Shown in pieces: positions 22,570 through 31,629 of a stretch of 53,956 bases of DNA. A program made the position numbers and the translations under genes. How positions within the stretch are numbered: position 1 is the stretch's first letter; each line of letters opens with the position of its first letter. Source of the stretch: XYA12-FULL-58-9 sp001798605 (GTDB taxonomy: Bacteria; Myxococcota; XYA12-FULL-58-9); assembly GCA_036736205.1 (NCBI GenBank), contig DAINMX010000014.1:1-53956 (forward strand), in the 5' to 3' direction. The notes under the pieces were generated by a model. That model worked only from the letters and a program-made list of their open reading frames with translations. It did no database searches and was not told the origin of the DNA.

Positions 22570-25262
22570 CCGATGCAACATCCGCAGAGCCGTTAGAGCC
22601 GCCAGGTGGGTCACTCTCCACCGGCGTGCTGGGCAAGCTCAACTTCCCCATTGTTGGAATAGGTGCATCGGCCGGTGGGCTGGCCGCATTTGAGGCTTTC
22701 TTCTCGGGCATGCCGACAGATACGGATCCGGGCATGGCATTCGTGCTCGTGCAGCATCTGGCGCCGGATCACAAGAGCATCCTCACCGAGCTCGTTCAAC
22801 GGTACACGCGCATGGAGGTCTTCGAGGTCGAGGACGGAATGGTGGTCAGACCAAACTGCGCCTACATCATCCCGCCCGCTCGCGACATGGCCTTCATGAA
22901 CGGAACGCTCCAGTTGTTGGAGCCGTCGGTGCCCCACGGGCGGCGGTTGCCGATCGACTTCTTCTTCCACACGTTGGCCGCGGACCAAAAGGAGCGGGCC
23001 ATCTGCATCGTGCTCTCCGGCACCGGGAGCGATGGCACCCTTGGAGTACGGGCCATCAAAGGCGAGGGCGGTATGGCCATGGCTCAAGACCCCGCGTCTG
23101 CCGAGCATGATGGCATGCCTCGCAGTGCACTTGCCACCGGACTCGTTGACTACGAATTGCCGCCAGCCGAGATGCCGGCGCGGCTCATGGCCTTTGTTGC
23201 CCGCGCCTTCGGCAGGACCACCCCACCCCCGATTTCTCCCGCCAAAGCTGAAAATGCCTTGAAAAAGGTTTTCGTGCTGCTGCGCACCCATACCGGGCAC
23301 GACTTCTCCCTGTACAAACCCTCCACCATCGATCGCCGTCTCGAGCGACGTATGGCCATCCATCAAATCGAATCCATAGACGGATACGTCAAATATTTGC
23401 AGCACACACCGATGGAGGTCGATGCCCTGTTTCGCGACCTCTTGATCGGTGTCACCAACTTCTTTCGCGATCCAGATGTGTTTGCGGCGCTCAACAAGCA
23501 CGTCATTCCCAAGCTCTTTGCCGACAAGCCCACGAGTGCCGCCGTGCGTCTGTGGGTACCCGCATGCTCAACGGGAGAGGAGGCATACTCCCTTGCTATT
23601 CTGCTCGCCGAGTATCAGGAGACTGCGAAGCGGAGCTTCAAGGCACAGGTCTTCGGGACCGACCTCGACAACCGAGCGATAGCCACCGCCCGCTCCGGCC
23701 TCTACCTCGCAAGTATCACCGCCGACGTCGCCCCCGAGCGGCTGGCGCGCCATTTCGCGGCGGAACCCGACGGCGGTGCCTATCGGATCACCAAGAACAT
23801 CCGCGACATGCTGGTCTTCTCCGAGCAAGATGTCATCAAGGACCCGCCATTTTCAAAGATGGACCTCATCAGCTGTCGCAACCTCATGATCTACATGGGC
23901 GGCGACCTGCAAAAGAGGCTCATCCCGTTGTTCCATTACGCGCTGAACCCGGGCGGTTTTCTCCTCCTTGGCACGTCTGAAACGGTGGGTGGGTTTGATG
24001 ACCTGTTTGCTACGGTGGATCGCAAGCACAAGCTGTTCCAACGCAAAGAGGACGTTCTCGGGGGGCGGCATGCTGTCTTAGAGCAGATCTTTTCGACGGC
24101 GCCGTCGTCCACGGAAGTCTCGCGACGAGGCAACATGAAACCTATCAACTCTGGCAAGCTATCCCCACGTGAGCTGACCGAAGAAACACTCCTGCAACAC
24201 GTCGCTTCCACCGCCGCCCTCGTCAACAGAGAAGGGGATATTCTCTACCTCCACGGTCGCGCCGGGATGTACCTCGAACCTACTCCGGGCGAGAGCGGCG
24301 TCAACAATGTCCTCAAGATGGCGCGGGAAGGGCTGCGACGGGATCTGACCATAGCGCTTCACAAGGCAACCTTGGGGAACGAAGTCGTTCGGCAGCAAGG
24401 GCTGCGCGTCAAAACCAACGGCGATTTCACTGCCGTGAATCTGACGATCCGGCCGGTGACACCGCCCTCCGCAACCGCGACTGACGCGAATCTCTATCTG
24501 GTGGTCCTGGAGGTTGCGCCACAGCCTGAGCCTGGCACGACGAAGTCACCCAAGGCGAAGGCCACCAAGAAGACGGGTGGATCTGGCAAGGGAGGGCCGG
24601 ACCAGCTAATTGCGAGGCTCACACAAGAGCTACGAGTCAAAGACGAGTATCTCCAAGCTGCCAACGAGGAGCTCGAGACCTCCAATGAGGAGCTCAAATC
24701 GTCTAACGAGGAAATGCAGTCAATGAACGAAGAGCTCCAATCAGCCAACGAAGAGCTCGAAACTTCCAAGGAAGAGCTGCAGTCCATCAACGAGGAGCTC
24801 GCTACTGTCAATGCCGAGCTGCAATCGAAAGTCACCGAGTTGTCATGTATGAATAATGATTTGAACAATCTCATGGCGGGCACGGGGGTTGGCACGGTAT
24901 TCGTGGATCATCACCTTCACATCATGCGGTTCACCCCAACTGCCACCTCGATGATCAATCTGATTCTGAGCGACGTCGGTCGGCCGGTCGGACATATCGT
25001 TTCAAACTTGGTTGGCTACGACAACCTCGTGGCAGACACCCAAGCCGTTCTCGACACCCTGATTCCCAAGGAGTTGATGGTCCAGACAACGGGGGGAGGC
25101 CACTACACCATGCGCATTCTGCCCTATCGCACCATCGACAACGTCATCGACGGCGCCGTGATCACCTTTCTCCAGGTCCCGAACTGCGGATGCCGAGCAC
25201 AAAGCATCACGGTGCCTCCGAAACCCAAGGCGACAGAGCTCGTGGCAAAGGGCAGCGAATGA
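22566..25262 (+). CDS. CheB-CheR fusion with coiled coil and PAS domains
   Basis: An 898-residue protein. Residues ~25-215 are a CheB-type methylesterase with Ser35 (GIGASAGG), His64 (QHLAPDHKS) and Asp156 (GTGSDGTLG), the expected triad, but with no receiver. Residues ~230-495 are a CheR-type methyltransferase; the SAM-binding motif PACSTGEEAYSLAI lies at 333-346. A PAS-like region follows, then a heptad coiled coil at ~680-770 built on repeated NEEL units, and a C-terminal PAS domain. Related proteins usually continue into a kinase; here the frame stops and the kinase is the next gene, overlapping by four bases. No methyl-accepting chemoreceptor is in the window, so the methylation target is open. 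Cytosolic. Confidence 0.9.
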   Translation: MTDATSAEPLEPPGGSLSTGVLGKLNFPIVGIGASAGGLAAFEAFFSGMPTDTDPGMAFVLVQHLAPDHKSILTELVQRYTRMEVFEVEDGMVVRPNCAYIIPPARDMAFMNGTLQLLEPSVPHGRRLPIDFFFHTLAADQKERAICIVLSGTGSDGTLGVRAIKGEGGMAMAQDPASAEHDGMPRSALATGLVDYELPPAEMPARLMAFVARAFGRTTPPPISPAKAENALKKVFVLLRTHTGHDFSLYKPSTIDRRLERRMAIHQIESIDGYVKYLQHTPMEVDALFRDLLIGVTNFFRDPDVFAALNKHVIPKLFADKPTSAAVRLWVPACSTGEEAYSLAILLAEYQETAKRSFKAQVFGTDLDNRAIATARSGLYLASITADVAPERLARHFAAEPDGGAYRITKNIRDMLVFSEQDVIKDPPFSKMDLISCRNLMIYMGGDLQKRLIPLFHYALNPGGFLLLGTSETVGGFDDLFATVDRKHKLFQRKEDVLGGRHAVLEQIFSTAPSSTEVSRRGNMKPINSGKLSPRELTEETLLQHVASTAALVNREGDILYLHGRAGMYLEPTPGESGVNNVLKMAREGLRRDLTIALHKATLGNEVVRQQGLRVKTNGDFTAVNLTIRPVTPPSATATDANLYLVVLEVAPQPEPGTTKSPKAKATKKTGGSGKGGPDQLIARLTQELRVKDEYLQAANEELETSNEELKSSNEEMQSMNEELQSANEELETSKEELQSINEELATVNAELQSKVTELSCMNNDLNNLMAGTGVGTVFVDHHLHIMRFTPTATSMINLILSDVGRPVGHIVSNLVGYDNLVADTQAVLDTLIPKELMVQTTGGGHYTMRILPYRTIDNVIDGAVITFLQVPNCGCRAQSITVPPKPKATELVAKGSE

Positions 25263-27193
25263 GCAAAGAGAAGACAGTGTGCGAGCCGCATGCCCATTTG
25301 CCACCCACCGCCAGTCCGAGGGCGGGGCTACGGGAGCGTGCCGAAATCAGAGCTCGAGAGAGCCAAAGCCGTGCGCCGCAAAAAGGCCAAGAGCTCTCGT
25401 TGGAAGCGCAGCAGCGTATCATTTGCGAGCTCGAGATTTATCAAATCGAACTCGAGATGCAGAATGAGGAGCTGCGTCGCGCGCAAGCAGAGTTGGACAT
25501 CCAGCGTGCGAAGTATTTCGATCTCTACGACCTGGCACCCGTGGGCTACCTGACCCTCAACGAGCGCGGATTGATCTCGGAGGCAAACCTCACCATCGCC
25601 ACCCTCTTGGGCGTGGCGCGAAGCACGCTCCCCCAGCAGCCCTTCACCCGCTTCATCATGAGTGAAGACCAGGACGTTTACTACAGGCATCGCAAACAAC
25701 TCTTTGCGATGGGAGAGCCCCAAGAGTGCGAGCTGCGCATGCACAGCCACAATGGCGCGCACTTCTGGGCTCACCTGCGAGCCATTGCCGCACAGGATGC
25801 CGATGGCGCTCCCACATGCCGTGTCATCGTCAGCGATATCAGCGAGCGCAAACGACTGCATGCAAGTCTCGCGCACGCAGATCGGCTGGCGAGCATGGGC
25901 ACGTTGGCGGCCGGGGTCGGGCATGAGATCAACAATCCGTTGACGTATGTCCTCAGCAATGTCGAGAACCTCTCGGAAGATCTATTGCATATCGCCGATG
26001 TCGTGGAGCGCTTTCACTTTGCCCTGAACGCCCATGTTGGGTCCGAGGTTCTTTCGAGTTTGGTCGGCAGCGACCTCGAGCTCCCGGGGCGGGCACAGTT
26101 TGAAGATGCCGCAAAGCGCGCGGAGGAGGCCCGCGATGGCGCTCTGCGCATCAAAGAGATCACTCGAGCCCTCCGTACATTCTGCCGTGGCGACCGCGAT
26201 GGTTTGTACGGTGTCGACTTGGCCCAACCGATCGAATCCGCCGTCAAGATGATGACAAATGAAATCAAGCACCGCGCTCGACTCGTGACTGACCTCGGTG
26301 CGGTGCCCGAAGTCTGGGCCTCGGAAGGAAGTCTTGCCCAGGTATTCTTGAATCTGCTCCAGAACGCCACCCAAGCCATCGACGAAGGTCACGTGAATGA
26401 GAATCTTATCCGCATACGAACCTGGCTCGCCGGTGACAGTGTGTTCGCCGAGGTAAGTGACACTGGTTGTGGGATCCCACCCGAGAACATGGAGCGGATC
26501 TTCGAGCCTTTCTTCACCAACAAGGAAGTGGGCAAGGGGTCGGGCCTGGGCCTGTCGATCTGTCGCAATATTGTCACCCAGCTCGGGGGCGACATCCTGG
26601 TTCAGAGCGAGGCTGGCAAGGGAACGACCTTTGTCGTTCGTTTACCGGCGAAGCCGAAAGAAACTATTTCGCTTGGAACGCCGGTCACGCGGGTCGCCGC
26701 AGAGACATTGCCAGTCGCCGCAGAGACAATGCCCGTCGCCGCAGAGACATTGCCGCTCGCCGCAGAGACATTGCCAGTCGCCGCAGAGACAATGCCAATC
26801 GCCACAGAGATTTCGGCTGTGCCCGTCCGCGGTGGACGTATCCTGGTTGTGGATGACGAAGAGATCATTTCCACGATGCTCGCGCGCCTTTTCGAGCGTG
26901 AGCATTCTGTGGTGAGCGCGCTTTCTGGCAGAGACGCCAGAGCCATCTTGGAGAAAGATCAGCAATTCAACGTCATCCTGTGTGACGTGATGATGCCCGA
27001 CGTCACCGGAATAGAGCTCCATCAGTGGCTCGTGCAACACAACCCAAGGCTCGCCGCGCGCATGGTGTTTATGACCGGGGGAGTGTTCACGTCGAAGGCT
27101 GAGTCCTATCTGAACAGTGTTCGCACGGCGTTGATCGAAAAGCCGTTCGATATCGAAAGGCTCGTGAGGCTCGTCGATGGCATGATCGCATAG
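25259..27193 (+). CDS. PAS-histidine kinase-REC hybrid
   Basis: About 644 residues. The start is placed at the ATG at 25259, which overlaps the CheB-CheR stop (ATGA). A coiled coil with ELEIYQIELEMQNEELRRAQ at ~55-80 precedes a PAS domain. HisKA has His near residue 222 (AAGVGHEINNPLTYV), and HATPase has NLLQNATQAI, DTGCGIPP and GKGSGLGLSI. Next is a low-complexity linker of six VAAETLP-type heptapeptides, and then a receiver (VVDDEE, Asp in LCDVMMPDVTG, EKPF). The linker is encoded by a 21-bp DNA repeat at 26693-26818. No membrane segment. With the CheB-CheR gene it would restore the usual CheB-CheR-PAS-kinase arrangement, split into two polypeptides. Confidence 0.9.
   Translation: MSKEKTVCEPHAHLPPTASPRAGLRERAEIRARESQSRAPQKGQELSLEAQQRIICELEIYQIELEMQNEELRRAQAELDIQRAKYFDLYDLAPVGYLTLNERGLISEANLTIATLLGVARSTLPQQPFTRFIMSEDQDVYYRHRKQLFAMGEPQECELRMHSHNGAHFWAHLRAIAAQDADGAPTCRVIVSDISERKRLHASLAHADRLASMGTLAAGVGHEINNPLTYVLSNVENLSEDLLHIADVVERFHFALNAHVGSEVLSSLVGSDLELPGRAQFEDAAKRAEEARDGALRIKEITRALRTFCRGDRDGLYGVDLAQPIESAVKMMTNEIKHRARLVTDLGAVPEVWASEGSLAQVFLNLLQNATQAIDEGHVNENLIRIRTWLAGDSVFAEVSDTGCGIPPENMERIFEPFFTNKEVGKGSGLGLSICRNIVTQLGGDILVQSEAGKGTTFVVRLPAKPKETISLGTPVTRVAAETLPVAAETMPVAAETLPLAAETLPVAAETMPIATEISAVPVRGGRILVVDDEEIISTMLARLFEREHSVVSALSGRDARAILEKDQQFNVILCDVMMPDVTGIELHQWLVQHNPRLAARMVFMTGGVFTSKAESYLNSVRTALIEKPFDIERLVRLVDGMIA
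26693..26818 (+). repeat. 21-bp minisatellite inside a kinase gene
   Basis: Six in-frame 21-bp units, five nearly identical (starting at 26693, 26714, 26735, 26756 and 26777) and a degenerate sixth at 26798. The consensus unit is GTCGCCGCAGAGACAWTGCC plus one base and encodes VAAETLP or VAAETMP. It forms the linker between the kinase core and the receiver. Variation in unit number would keep the frame and change linker length. Confidence 0.85.
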
Positions 27194-27229
27194 GCACATA
27201 GGACCGAATTGCCGAATAGGTTGGACTTC

Positions 27230-29500
27230 ATGGACGACACAAACAAGACCACAGCGCAGCTCATCGAGGAGCTCGGCGACGTAAGCGAGCGCAAACTGGG
27301 CGAGCGGGAGCTTCTCGAATCAAAACAACTCATGGATGCGGTGGTCGAAAACGTCCCCCTGATGATTTTCCTCAAGGAGGCACGAGATCTGAGATTTGTC
27401 CTGTTCAACAAGGCCGGCGAAGACCTCCTGGGTCATGACCGTGAGGATTTGCTCGGCAAGAACGACCTCGAACTGTTTCCTTCCGAGCAGGCGACTTTCT
27501 TCATGGCCAAGGACAGGGAAGTCCTTGCCTCAGGAAGTATGATGGATATCTCCGAAGAACCGATTCAGACGGCCAAACAGGGTGAGCGGCTGCTCCACAC
27601 CCGGAAGGTGTGCATCAAAGGGTCCGATGGGGTCTCGAAATACTTGCTGGGCATCTCCGAGGACATCACCGAACGCAAACAAGCCGAGGAGAAGTTGCGC
27701 ACCTCACAGCAGCTCCTCGAAGGGATTCTCAACGCCATGCCCGTGAGGGTGTTCTGGAAGAATAGGGATCTCGTCTATTTGGGATGCAACAGGGCGTTCG
27801 CACAGGACGCGGGATTTGCCAAACCAGCCGAGATCGTCGGTAAGGATGATTTCCACATGGGGTGGCGTGATCTGGCTGAGCAGTATCGCGAAGCTGACCG
27901 CCAAGTGATCGCGAGCGAGACGGCTCTTCTGCTCATGGAAGAACCCCTGACGACGCCTTCGGGGGAGATCCTAACGGTTTTGACGAGCAAACTACCCATG
28001 CGCGACTCCACAGGGGAGGTGAACGGCGTACTGGGAATCTACCTAGACATCACCGAGACCAAACGCCAGGAGGTGGAGCGAGACAAGCTCAAGGGGCAAC
28101 TGCGCGTGGCGCAAAAGATGGAAGCCATAGGAAGCCTTGCGGGTGGGGTGGCACACGACTTCAACAACCTGCTTTCGGTGATCCTAAGCTACACGGGGTT
28201 CGCGATTGACTTGGTTCCCGAAGGCGATCCTCTCAGGGAGGATCTCCAAGAGGTGAAGAAAGCCGCGGATCGGGCGGTGGCGCTCACGCGCCAACTCCTC
28301 GCCTTCAGTCGCAAGCAGGTGCTGCAGCCGGTCCTCTTGGATCTGAACCAGGTTGCCACAAATGTGGAGAAGATGCTCCGACGCATCCTTGGTGAGGACA
28401 TCGAATATGCCCAGGTGCTCGCGCCGGACCTCGGTGTGACGCTGGCCGACCCCGGTCAAATCGAGCAGGTCATCATGAACCTCGTGGTCAACGCCCGCGA
28501 CGCCATGCCCGAGGGTGGCAAGCTCACCCTTGAGACCGCGAACGTGGAGGTCGACAAGGAGCACGCGGCGCGCCATGCCGCGCTACAACCTGGGTTCTAT
28601 GTCCAGCTCGTGGTGGCTGACACGGGCCGCGGCATGGACGAACAAACACGGTCGCGCATCTTTGAGCCATTTTTCACCACCAAGGACAAGGGCAAGGGCA
28701 CGGGCCTTGGACTGTCCACGGTGTACGGCATCGTCAAGCAAAGTGGCGGCAATATCACAGTCGCAAGTGAAGTGGGCCACGGGACCACCTTCACCATCTA
28801 TCTACCGCGGGAGCTCGAGCGGACGCCCGTGCCCCAGAAGCTCGAAACGGTTCGGAGGCAAGTCACGGGTAACGAAACCATCCTTGTCGTCGAGGATGAG
28901 GAGGGGCTGCGCAAAGTTGCCAAGAGAACCCTCGAGGGTGCCGGTTACAAGGTTCTGACCGCCGCGGACGGTGATGATGCGATGCTGACGAGTGTTGAGT
29001 ATGCGGGGGAAATCCACTTGCTTCTGACAGACGTGGTGATGCCGCGGATGAGCGGCAGGGCCCTCGCTCAAGTGCTTGTGAGGACGCGACCAACCCTTCA
29101 GGTTGTCTACATGTCCGGTTACACCGACGACACCATCGTTCGACACGGCGTGCTCGACCCAGGGACGCATTTTGTGGCCAAACCGTTCACGGCGGCTGAA
29201 CTTCAGCGCAAGATTCGGGACGTGCTGGACGGTGACACCACCCACCTTGCTGGCGGACAAGGGCGGGCCATCGTGGCAAATGGCGAAGAGATCGCCTCGC
29301 CGCTCGACAAGGATACACTTCGAACGCTTCCTTTGGAGCTTCTCACTCAACTTCGCAAAGCTGTGATCGCCGCGCGGTATGAAACGATTGTCACGCTCAT
29401 TGAGACCCTTCGGACGACGGCGCCCACGGTGGCCGCAGAGCTCCGACGGATGTCGGACATCTTTGACTACGAAGGGATCCGGGATCTTCTTGGCAAGTGA
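27230..29500 (+). CDS. PAS-PAS-histidine kinase-REC hybrid
   Basis: About 756 residues. Two PAS domains (~35-155 and ~160-280; GISEDITERKQ and GIYLDITETKRQ are their exit motifs). HisKA has His near residue 309 (AGGVAHDFNNLLSVI). HATPase boxes are NLVVNARDAMPEGG, DTGRGMDE and GKGTGLGLSTVYG. The receiver has VVEDEEG, Asp in LLTDVVMPRMSG and AKPF. The last ~70 residues form a helical domain (LPLELLTQLRKAVIAARYE, ending near FDYEGIRDLL) often found behind hybrid-kinase receivers. The DFNNLL box is typical of soluble hybrid kinases in deltaproteobacteria. Start at the ATG at 27230; an in-frame TTG at 27209 is possible. It lies 36 bp after the previous kinase. Confidence 0.9.
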   Translation: MDDTNKTTAQLIEELGDVSERKLGERELLESKQLMDAVVENVPLMIFLKEARDLRFVLFNKAGEDLLGHDREDLLGKNDLELFPSEQATFFMAKDREVLASGSMMDISEEPIQTAKQGERLLHTRKVCIKGSDGVSKYLLGISEDITERKQAEEKLRTSQQLLEGILNAMPVRVFWKNRDLVYLGCNRAFAQDAGFAKPAEIVGKDDFHMGWRDLAEQYREADRQVIASETALLLMEEPLTTPSGEILTVLTSKLPMRDSTGEVNGVLGIYLDITETKRQEVERDKLKGQLRVAQKMEAIGSLAGGVAHDFNNLLSVILSYTGFAIDLVPEGDPLREDLQEVKKAADRAVALTRQLLAFSRKQVLQPVLLDLNQVATNVEKMLRRILGEDIEYAQVLAPDLGVTLADPGQIEQVIMNLVVNARDAMPEGGKLTLETANVEVDKEHAARHAALQPGFYVQLVVADTGRGMDEQTRSRIFEPFFTTKDKGKGTGLGLSTVYGIVKQSGGNITVASEVGHGTTFTIYLPRELERTPVPQKLETVRRQVTGNETILVVEDEEGLRKVAKRTLEGAGYKVLTAADGDDAMLTSVEYAGEIHLLLTDVVMPRMSGRALAQVLVRTRPTLQVVYMSGYTDDTIVRHGVLDPGTHFVAKPFTAAELQRKIRDVLDGDTTHLAGGQGRAIVANGEEIASPLDKDTLRTLPLELLTQLRKAVIAARYETIVTLIETLRTTAPTVAAELRRMSDIFDYEGIRDLLGK

Positions 29501-29517
29501 ATGGAAGGGGAGACGAC

Positions 29518-30609
29518 ATGGCAGATTACATCCGAGGCAAGAGCGTTCTGCTCGTGGACGACGATCTGCAGAATCTGCGTCTTTTGGCCGCCATTCTGCG
29601 ACGGGGCGGCCTTGAGCCTCGACCGGTCAAAAGTGGCAAGCTGGCCATCGAGGCAGCCGTCGCAGACCCTCCAGATCTAGTACTCTTGGATGTGCAAATG
29701 CCTGAGATGTCCGGCCTGGAGGTTTGCCGATGGTTCAAACAGGACGAGCGACTCAAGAGCATTCCCATCCTCTTCATCAGCGTACTTTCGGGAATCGACG
29801 ACAAGGTCGAGGCTTTTCGGGTTGGCGCGATCGACTATGTCTCCAAGCCCTTCCAGGAACAGGATGTGCTAGCACGGGTCAAGACGCAATTGCGTCTCAG
29901 AGGATTGCAGGTCGATCTGGTGTCACACAATCAAGAGCTCGAGCAGCGAATCGACAAGCAGGTGAAGATCGTCACAGCGTCTCAGCAGGGGATCATCTTT
30001 GCGCTCGCCAAGCTCGCTGAGTCTCGCGATGACGACACGGGCCAACACATCGAGAGGGTTCAGACTTTCAGTAGGGTGCTCGCCGAGCAGATGCGGAAGA
30101 TGGGGGCATACCCGACGATGCTCAACGCCGCGTTTGTCGATAATCTGCATCAGACCGCGTCGCTTCATGACATTGGCAAGGTAGGCACTCCGGACGCCAT
30201 CTTGTTGAAGCCTGGCAAGCTGACCGCGACTGAGTTCGAAAAGATGAAGAAGCACTGTGCGCTTGGCTCCAACACGCTCGCCACGGTGCTCGAGCGGCAT
30301 CCCGACAACCCGTTTCTGCGCATGGGCGTGGATGTGGCGAGGTCGCACCACGAAAAGTGGGATGGAAGCGGTTACCCCGATAACCTCGAGGGTCAGGCCA
30401 TACCACTTGCCGCTCGTATCGTCGCCGTGGCCGACTTCTACGACGCGCTGAGTTCGAAGCGTTGCTATCGGCCGGCCAGAAGTCACGAGGAGACGTGTCG
30501 GATGATCCATGCAGGCTCTGGGACGCACTTCGACCCCATTGTCGTGACTGCTTTCAGCGTTCTGGAGCATCGGTTCCGACAGATTCGGCAGGAGATGCAA
30601 GACCCCTGA
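29518..30609 (+). CDS. REC/HD-GYP cyclic-di-GMP phosphodiesterase
   Basis: About 363 residues. Receiver: LLVDDD, Asp in LLDVQMPEMSG, Lys in SKPF. A coiled linker (HNQELEQRIDKQ) leads to the HD-GYP domain: DTGQHIERVQTFSR, the HD pair in SLHDIGKVGTPD, and HHEKWDGSGYP. All signature residues for c-di-GMP hydrolysis are present. The start is the ATG at 29518, preceded by GGAAGGGGAG; an upstream in-frame GTG at 29497 is less likely. It is the last gene of the nine-gene operon, 17 bp after a hybrid kinase, and is the only recognisable enzymatic output of that operon. It probably lowers c-di-GMP when the operon's relay is active. Confidence 0.92.
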   Translation: MADYIRGKSVLLVDDDLQNLRLLAAILRRGGLEPRPVKSGKLAIEAAVADPPDLVLLDVQMPEMSGLEVCRWFKQDERLKSIPILFISVLSGIDDKVEAFRVGAIDYVSKPFQEQDVLARVKTQLRLRGLQVDLVSHNQELEQRIDKQVKIVTASQQGIIFALAKLAESRDDDTGQHIERVQTFSRVLAEQMRKMGAYPTMLNAAFVDNLHQTASLHDIGKVGTPDAILLKPGKLTATEFEKMKKHCALGSNTLATVLERHPDNPFLRMGVDVARSHHEKWDGSGYPDNLEGQAIPLAARIVAVADFYDALSSKRCYRPARSHEETCRMIHAGSGTHFDPIVVTAFSVLEHRFRQIRQEMQDP

Positions 30610-30682
30610 CGGTTATGGCAATGGCCATGGGTCGCACGAAATGTATTGCAATGACAGCGCCTTGGCAGCATCCTCGGCGGCG

Positions 30683-31624
30683 ATGTCAAACCCGTTCATA
30701 AGAGCCATTCCCCCTTCCCTGGTACGCTTCTTCGCTCGCCCCTACGTCGCGGGTGACTCGCTCGCCAAGGCGGTCGACACAGCCGCGGACATGCTGCGAA
30801 GCAGAGGGCTGTTGACCACCCTTGATCTCTTGGCTGAAGAAATAACCTCCCAGGCAGACGTCGAGGAGAACCTCGCGACCTACCTGGAGATGATCAACGC
30901 GGCATCAGGCGACGACCGCTTCATCACCACAAAACAACGGCCGACAGTGTCTCTCAAGCTTTCTAGCTTCACCCTTGCCCCCCTCGATCGCGGCGGCGAT
31001 GGAGCTGGCTCCCGTGAGGCTGCCATGCGACTCGCGGAACACTCCAAACAACGCAACGTCCGCCTCACGATCGACATGGAAAACAGCGATTGGACCGACT
31101 TCACCCTCGACACCGTGGCGGCGCTTCACGACAAGGGCCACCACCACGTTGGCACGGTCATCCAAACCCGGCTTCATCGCACCGACAGTGATCTCGACCG
31201 TCTTCCCAAAGGTTGTCGCGTGCGTTTGGTGATTGGCATTTACCAAGAACGGGCAAAAATCGCCTTCACCGACAAACACAAGATGAAGGAACGGCTGCTC
31301 ACGCTGGGTTCCGAGCTGCTCAAACGCGGGCACTGTGTCGAGCTCGCGACCCACGACGAGGCCTACGTGCGCCGCTTCTTCGATGAGGTGGTGCCGCAGA
31401 CCGGAGCGCAGCCACACAAATTCGAAGCACAGATGCTCTACGGTGTGCCGCGGATGACTCTGCAAAAGGAGTTGGTAGAACGGGGCATCCCTACCCGACT
31501 CTACCTGCCATTTGCCCGCAGCTGGTCCATGGCCATCGCATATCTGCGACGTCGCCTCGATGAGTACCCGGCCATGATGTTCTCTGTGCTCGGCGATGTT
31601 ATTCGCAGTCGCGGGCGAGCCTAG
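30683..31624 (+). CDS. Proline dehydrogenase (monofunctional)
   Basis: A 313-residue FAD enzyme oxidising L-proline to pyrroline-5-carboxylate. Hallmarks are DMENSDWTDFTLD, GTVIQTRLHRTDSDL, RLVIGIYQE and the C-terminal LYLPFARSWSMAIAYLRRRLDE block containing the substrate-binding YLRRR. Length is normal for the single-domain bacterial enzyme. I favour the ATG at 30683 (MSNPFIRAIPPS), which matches the family N-terminus; the frame is open further upstream to 30641. No pyrroline-5-carboxylate dehydrogenase gene is adjacent. It begins 73 bp after the signalling operon and could be a read-through gene of it. It ends five bases from the convergent amidohydrolase. Confidence 0.9.
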   Translation: MSNPFIRAIPPSLVRFFARPYVAGDSLAKAVDTAADMLRSRGLLTTLDLLAEEITSQADVEENLATYLEMINAASGDDRFITTKQRPTVSLKLSSFTLAPLDRGGDGAGSREAAMRLAEHSKQRNVRLTIDMENSDWTDFTLDTVAALHDKGHHHVGTVIQTRLHRTDSDLDRLPKGCRVRLVIGIYQERAKIAFTDKHKMKERLLTLGSELLKRGHCVELATHDEAYVRRFFDEVVPQTGAQPHKFEAQMLYGVPRMTLQKELVERGIPTRLYLPFARSWSMAIAYLRRRLDEYPAMMFSVLGDVIRSRGRA

Positions 31625-31629
31625 CCTCG

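Noticed and set aside
26693..26818. CRISPR-like array
   Set aside because: The 21-bp units are contiguous without spacers and encode an in-frame peptide repeat.
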